Part shown: piece after piece, positions 5,372 to 6,856 of the stretch | How the letters are laid out: each line of letters opens with the position of its first letter | Numbering within the stretch: position 1 is the stretch's first letter | From: an uncultured Verrucomicrobiota bacterium | GTDB lineage: Bacteria; Verrucomicrobiota; Kiritimatiellia; RFP12; UBA1067 | Length of the DNA: 6,856 nucleotides | NCBI GenBank assembly: GCA_945613785.1 | Contig: CALZAJ010000085.1 | Coordinates: forward strand, 1-6,856 | Reading direction: 5' to 3' | The notes under the pieces: generated by a model | The model's input: only the letters and a program-made list of their open reading frames with translations | What the model was told of the DNA's origin: nothing | The model's database searches: none | Made by a program: the position numbers and the translations under genes

Positions 5372-6856
5372 ATGAACAAGACTACTCTTCTGGCGATGGC
5401 CGCGCTTGCGGCGTCTGGTTGTGTGACCTGTGCAACGGCTGACGAGCTGAAGGCCAGGGTGACATTCGGGGACAATGAGATTCGTCTTTATACGAGTCCC
5501 TTGGCCTATGAGGTGGTGAAGGGCGGACAGACGGTTGTCCTGAAGACGGGCATCGGCCTAAAGCTGGACGGCGTCTGTTGCAAGGATGCGAAACCGCTTC
5601 GCGTCGACTCGAAATCCCTGACGGGGTCGGTCGCGACGCCGATCTATAAGAAGTCCGCCGTTGATCTCTCGGGCATTGAGAACTACGTTGATTTCGGCGA
5701 TTTCGGCATCCGTCTCGTTGCCCGCAAGGACGGTGTCGCCTACCGCTTCGAGACGAAGAAGCCGGTCACGGTCACGTTCGAGAACGCGCCGCTGACGATT
5801 CCCGCGAAGGCGCGATGCTGGTTCAACCGAACGGGCAACATCGGCTGTGAGGAGACGGTCCCCGAGTTCGCGGATGCCGCGAATCTCAAGACCGATCCCG
5901 CCAAGGTCATCTACCTTCCGTTCGCGTATGGGGTGGACGGCAAGGTCGTGGCCGTCACGGAATCCGACGTCTACGACTATCCGATCTGGAACTTCCGTAC
6001 GGTCGAGCGGACTGGGGACGGCGTGAAGCTGGGCTGTGACTACGCTCGCTACCCGAAGACGACCGAACGCATCGGCGGCTGGGGTGCCGTGAAGGGCCTC
6101 TCGACGGGTGGCCGATGGGTCAAGGTCACGGCGAGCGAGGACTATCTCGTGAAGGCCACCTCCGCCCGTACGTATCCGTGGCGCACGTTCGTGCTGGGCG
6201 AGAAGCCGGCGGATCTCCTGGGCGCCGACATCGTCTTTGCGCTGGCGCGGCCGCAGGCCGACGGCGCGGACTTCTCGTGGGTGAAGCCGGGCAAGGTTGC
6301 GTGGGACTGGTGGAATTGCTTCGACAACGCTCCGCAGGGCGCACCGAACGGCGGTTGCACGACGAAGACCTACGAGCGCTTCATTGATTTCGCGGCGAAG
6401 ACGGGCGTCGAGTATGTCATCTTCGACGAGGGCTGGAGCGAGGCCCTGAACATTTGGAAATTCCATCCAGAGGTGGACGTGCCGCACCTCATCGACTACG
6501 CCGAGAAGAAAGGCGTCGGCATCATCCTCTGGATGGCCTGGGCTCAGGTCTACGGCGAGGAGGAGAAGGTCGCCGAACATTTCGCGAAGCTCGGCGCGAA
6601 GGGCTTCAAGGTCGATTTCATGGATCGCGGCGACGCTCGTGTCACGCAGTTCCTCGCCGATTTCGCCGCGGCCTGTGCCAAGCACAAGATGGTCGTCGAC
6701 TATCATGGCGTGTATCGTCCGAACGGCCTTCACCGCCAGTTTCCGAATGTTCTCAACTACGAGGGCATCCATGGCCTCGAGCAGATGAAGTGGAGCAAGC
6801 CCGACAAGGACATGCCGTACAATGACGTGGCCTGTTCGTTCCTTCGCATGACGGCG
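5372..6856 (+). CDS. Exported glycoside hydrolase family 97 enzyme, retaining type (3' end beyond window)
   Basis: 495 codons are present; the family usually runs 620-700, so the C-terminal beta domain is missing. Residues 1-23 form a signal peptide; ATA-D at 21-24 suits signal peptidase I, while ASGC at 14-17 is a weak lipobox, so secreted or lipoprotein is open. Residues about 24-285 fit the N-terminal beta-sandwich. The barrel follows: KVAWDWWN (308-315), YVIFDEGW (348-355), a long KVDFMDRGD segment containing Asp415, a YHGVYRPNGL loop, then NYEGIHGLE with Glu464 and Glu470. The Asp of KVDF is the nucleophile of retaining GH97 enzymes (alpha-galactosidase type) and is Gly or similar in the inverting SusB alpha-glucosidases. 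The Asp415-Glu470 spacing of 55 equals what I remember for the characterised retaining enzyme. Likely reaction: hydrolysis of terminal alpha-galactosides outside the cytoplasm. Confidence 0.93.
   Translation, partial: MNKTTLLAMAALAASGCVTCATADELKARVTFGDNEIRLYTSPLAYEVVKGGQTVVLKTGIGLKLDGVCCKDAKPLRVDSKSLTGSVATPIYKKSAVDLSGIENYVDFGDFGIRLVARKDGVAYRFETKKPVTVTFENAPLTIPAKARCWFNRTGNIGCEETVPEFADAANLKTDPAKVIYLPFAYGVDGKVVAVTESDVYDYPIWNFRTVERTGDGVKLGCDYARYPKTTERIGGWGAVKGLSTGGRWVKVTASEDYLVKATSARTYPWRTFVLGEKPADLLGADIVFALARPQADGADFSWVKPGKVAWDWWNCFDNAPQGAPNGGCTTKTYERFIDFAAKTGVEYVIFDEGWSEALNIWKFHPEVDVPHLIDYAEKKGVGIILWMAWAQVYGEEEKVAEHFAKLGAKGFKVDFMDRGDARVTQFLADFAAACAKHKMVVDYHGVYRPNGLHRQFPNVLNYEGIHGLEQMKWSKPDKDMPYNDVACSFLRMTA

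Noticed and set aside
5558..6772. 404-codon open frame antisense to the GH97 gene
   Set aside because: The plus-strand frame has clear GH97 motifs throughout; the antisense product has biased composition and no motif.

Overview
The window looks like a chromosomal segment of a moderately GC-rich Gram-negative bacterium. A PVC-superphylum member (the Kiritimatiellae/Lentisphaerae/Verrucomicrobia side) is my best guess. The reasons are the S12 sequence, whose MPTINQLIRK start and CPQRRGVCL..K core recall chlamydial/PVC S12, the presence of a GH97 glycosidase, and Dpp-type transport. This is an inference from remembered sequences, not from a phylogeny.

Layout. (1) Positions 1-1229, minus strand: an AAA ATPase gene, cut by the left edge. 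It is an uninterrupted frame of 409 codons with clear Walker A and B motifs. Its coding sequence is studded with copies of a 13-bp G4/C4 repeat (GGGGTCTGTCCCC and its complement), including a perfect 21-bp tandem duplication. (2) Positions 1230-1375: a divergent promoter region. (3) Positions 1376-2287, plus strand: rpsL-rpsG (S12, S7), with a strong extended -10 promoter, ordinary Shine-Dalgarno sites and a strong intrinsic terminator at 2305-2349. fusA and tuf do not follow. (4) Positions 2409-4364: a 651-residue protein of unknown function whose C-terminal third resembles a divergent kinase-like fold of the HipA/FAM20/PI-kinase type. (5) Positions 4370-5317: a DppB/OppB-type ABC permease, 5 nt downstream and probably cotranscribed with gene 4, with no partner transporter genes in view. 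(6) Positions 5372-6856: an exported GH97 glycoside hydrolase with the residues of the retaining (alpha-galactosidase-like) subgroup, cut by the right edge.

How the genes relate. The ribosomal pair is a closed housekeeping unit. The kinase-like gene and permease form a probable two-gene operon. The GH97 gene has its own promoter, but it may act on the same substrates that the permease imports.

The two most interesting signals are these. First, three genes (AAA ATPase, kinase-like, GH97) share a TGN-TAYAAT extended -10 box placed 7-8 nt before the ATG, with no Shine-Dalgarno site, which predicts leaderless mRNAs. The ribosomal genes have normal leaders. Second, a short repeat family is embedded inside a coding sequence.
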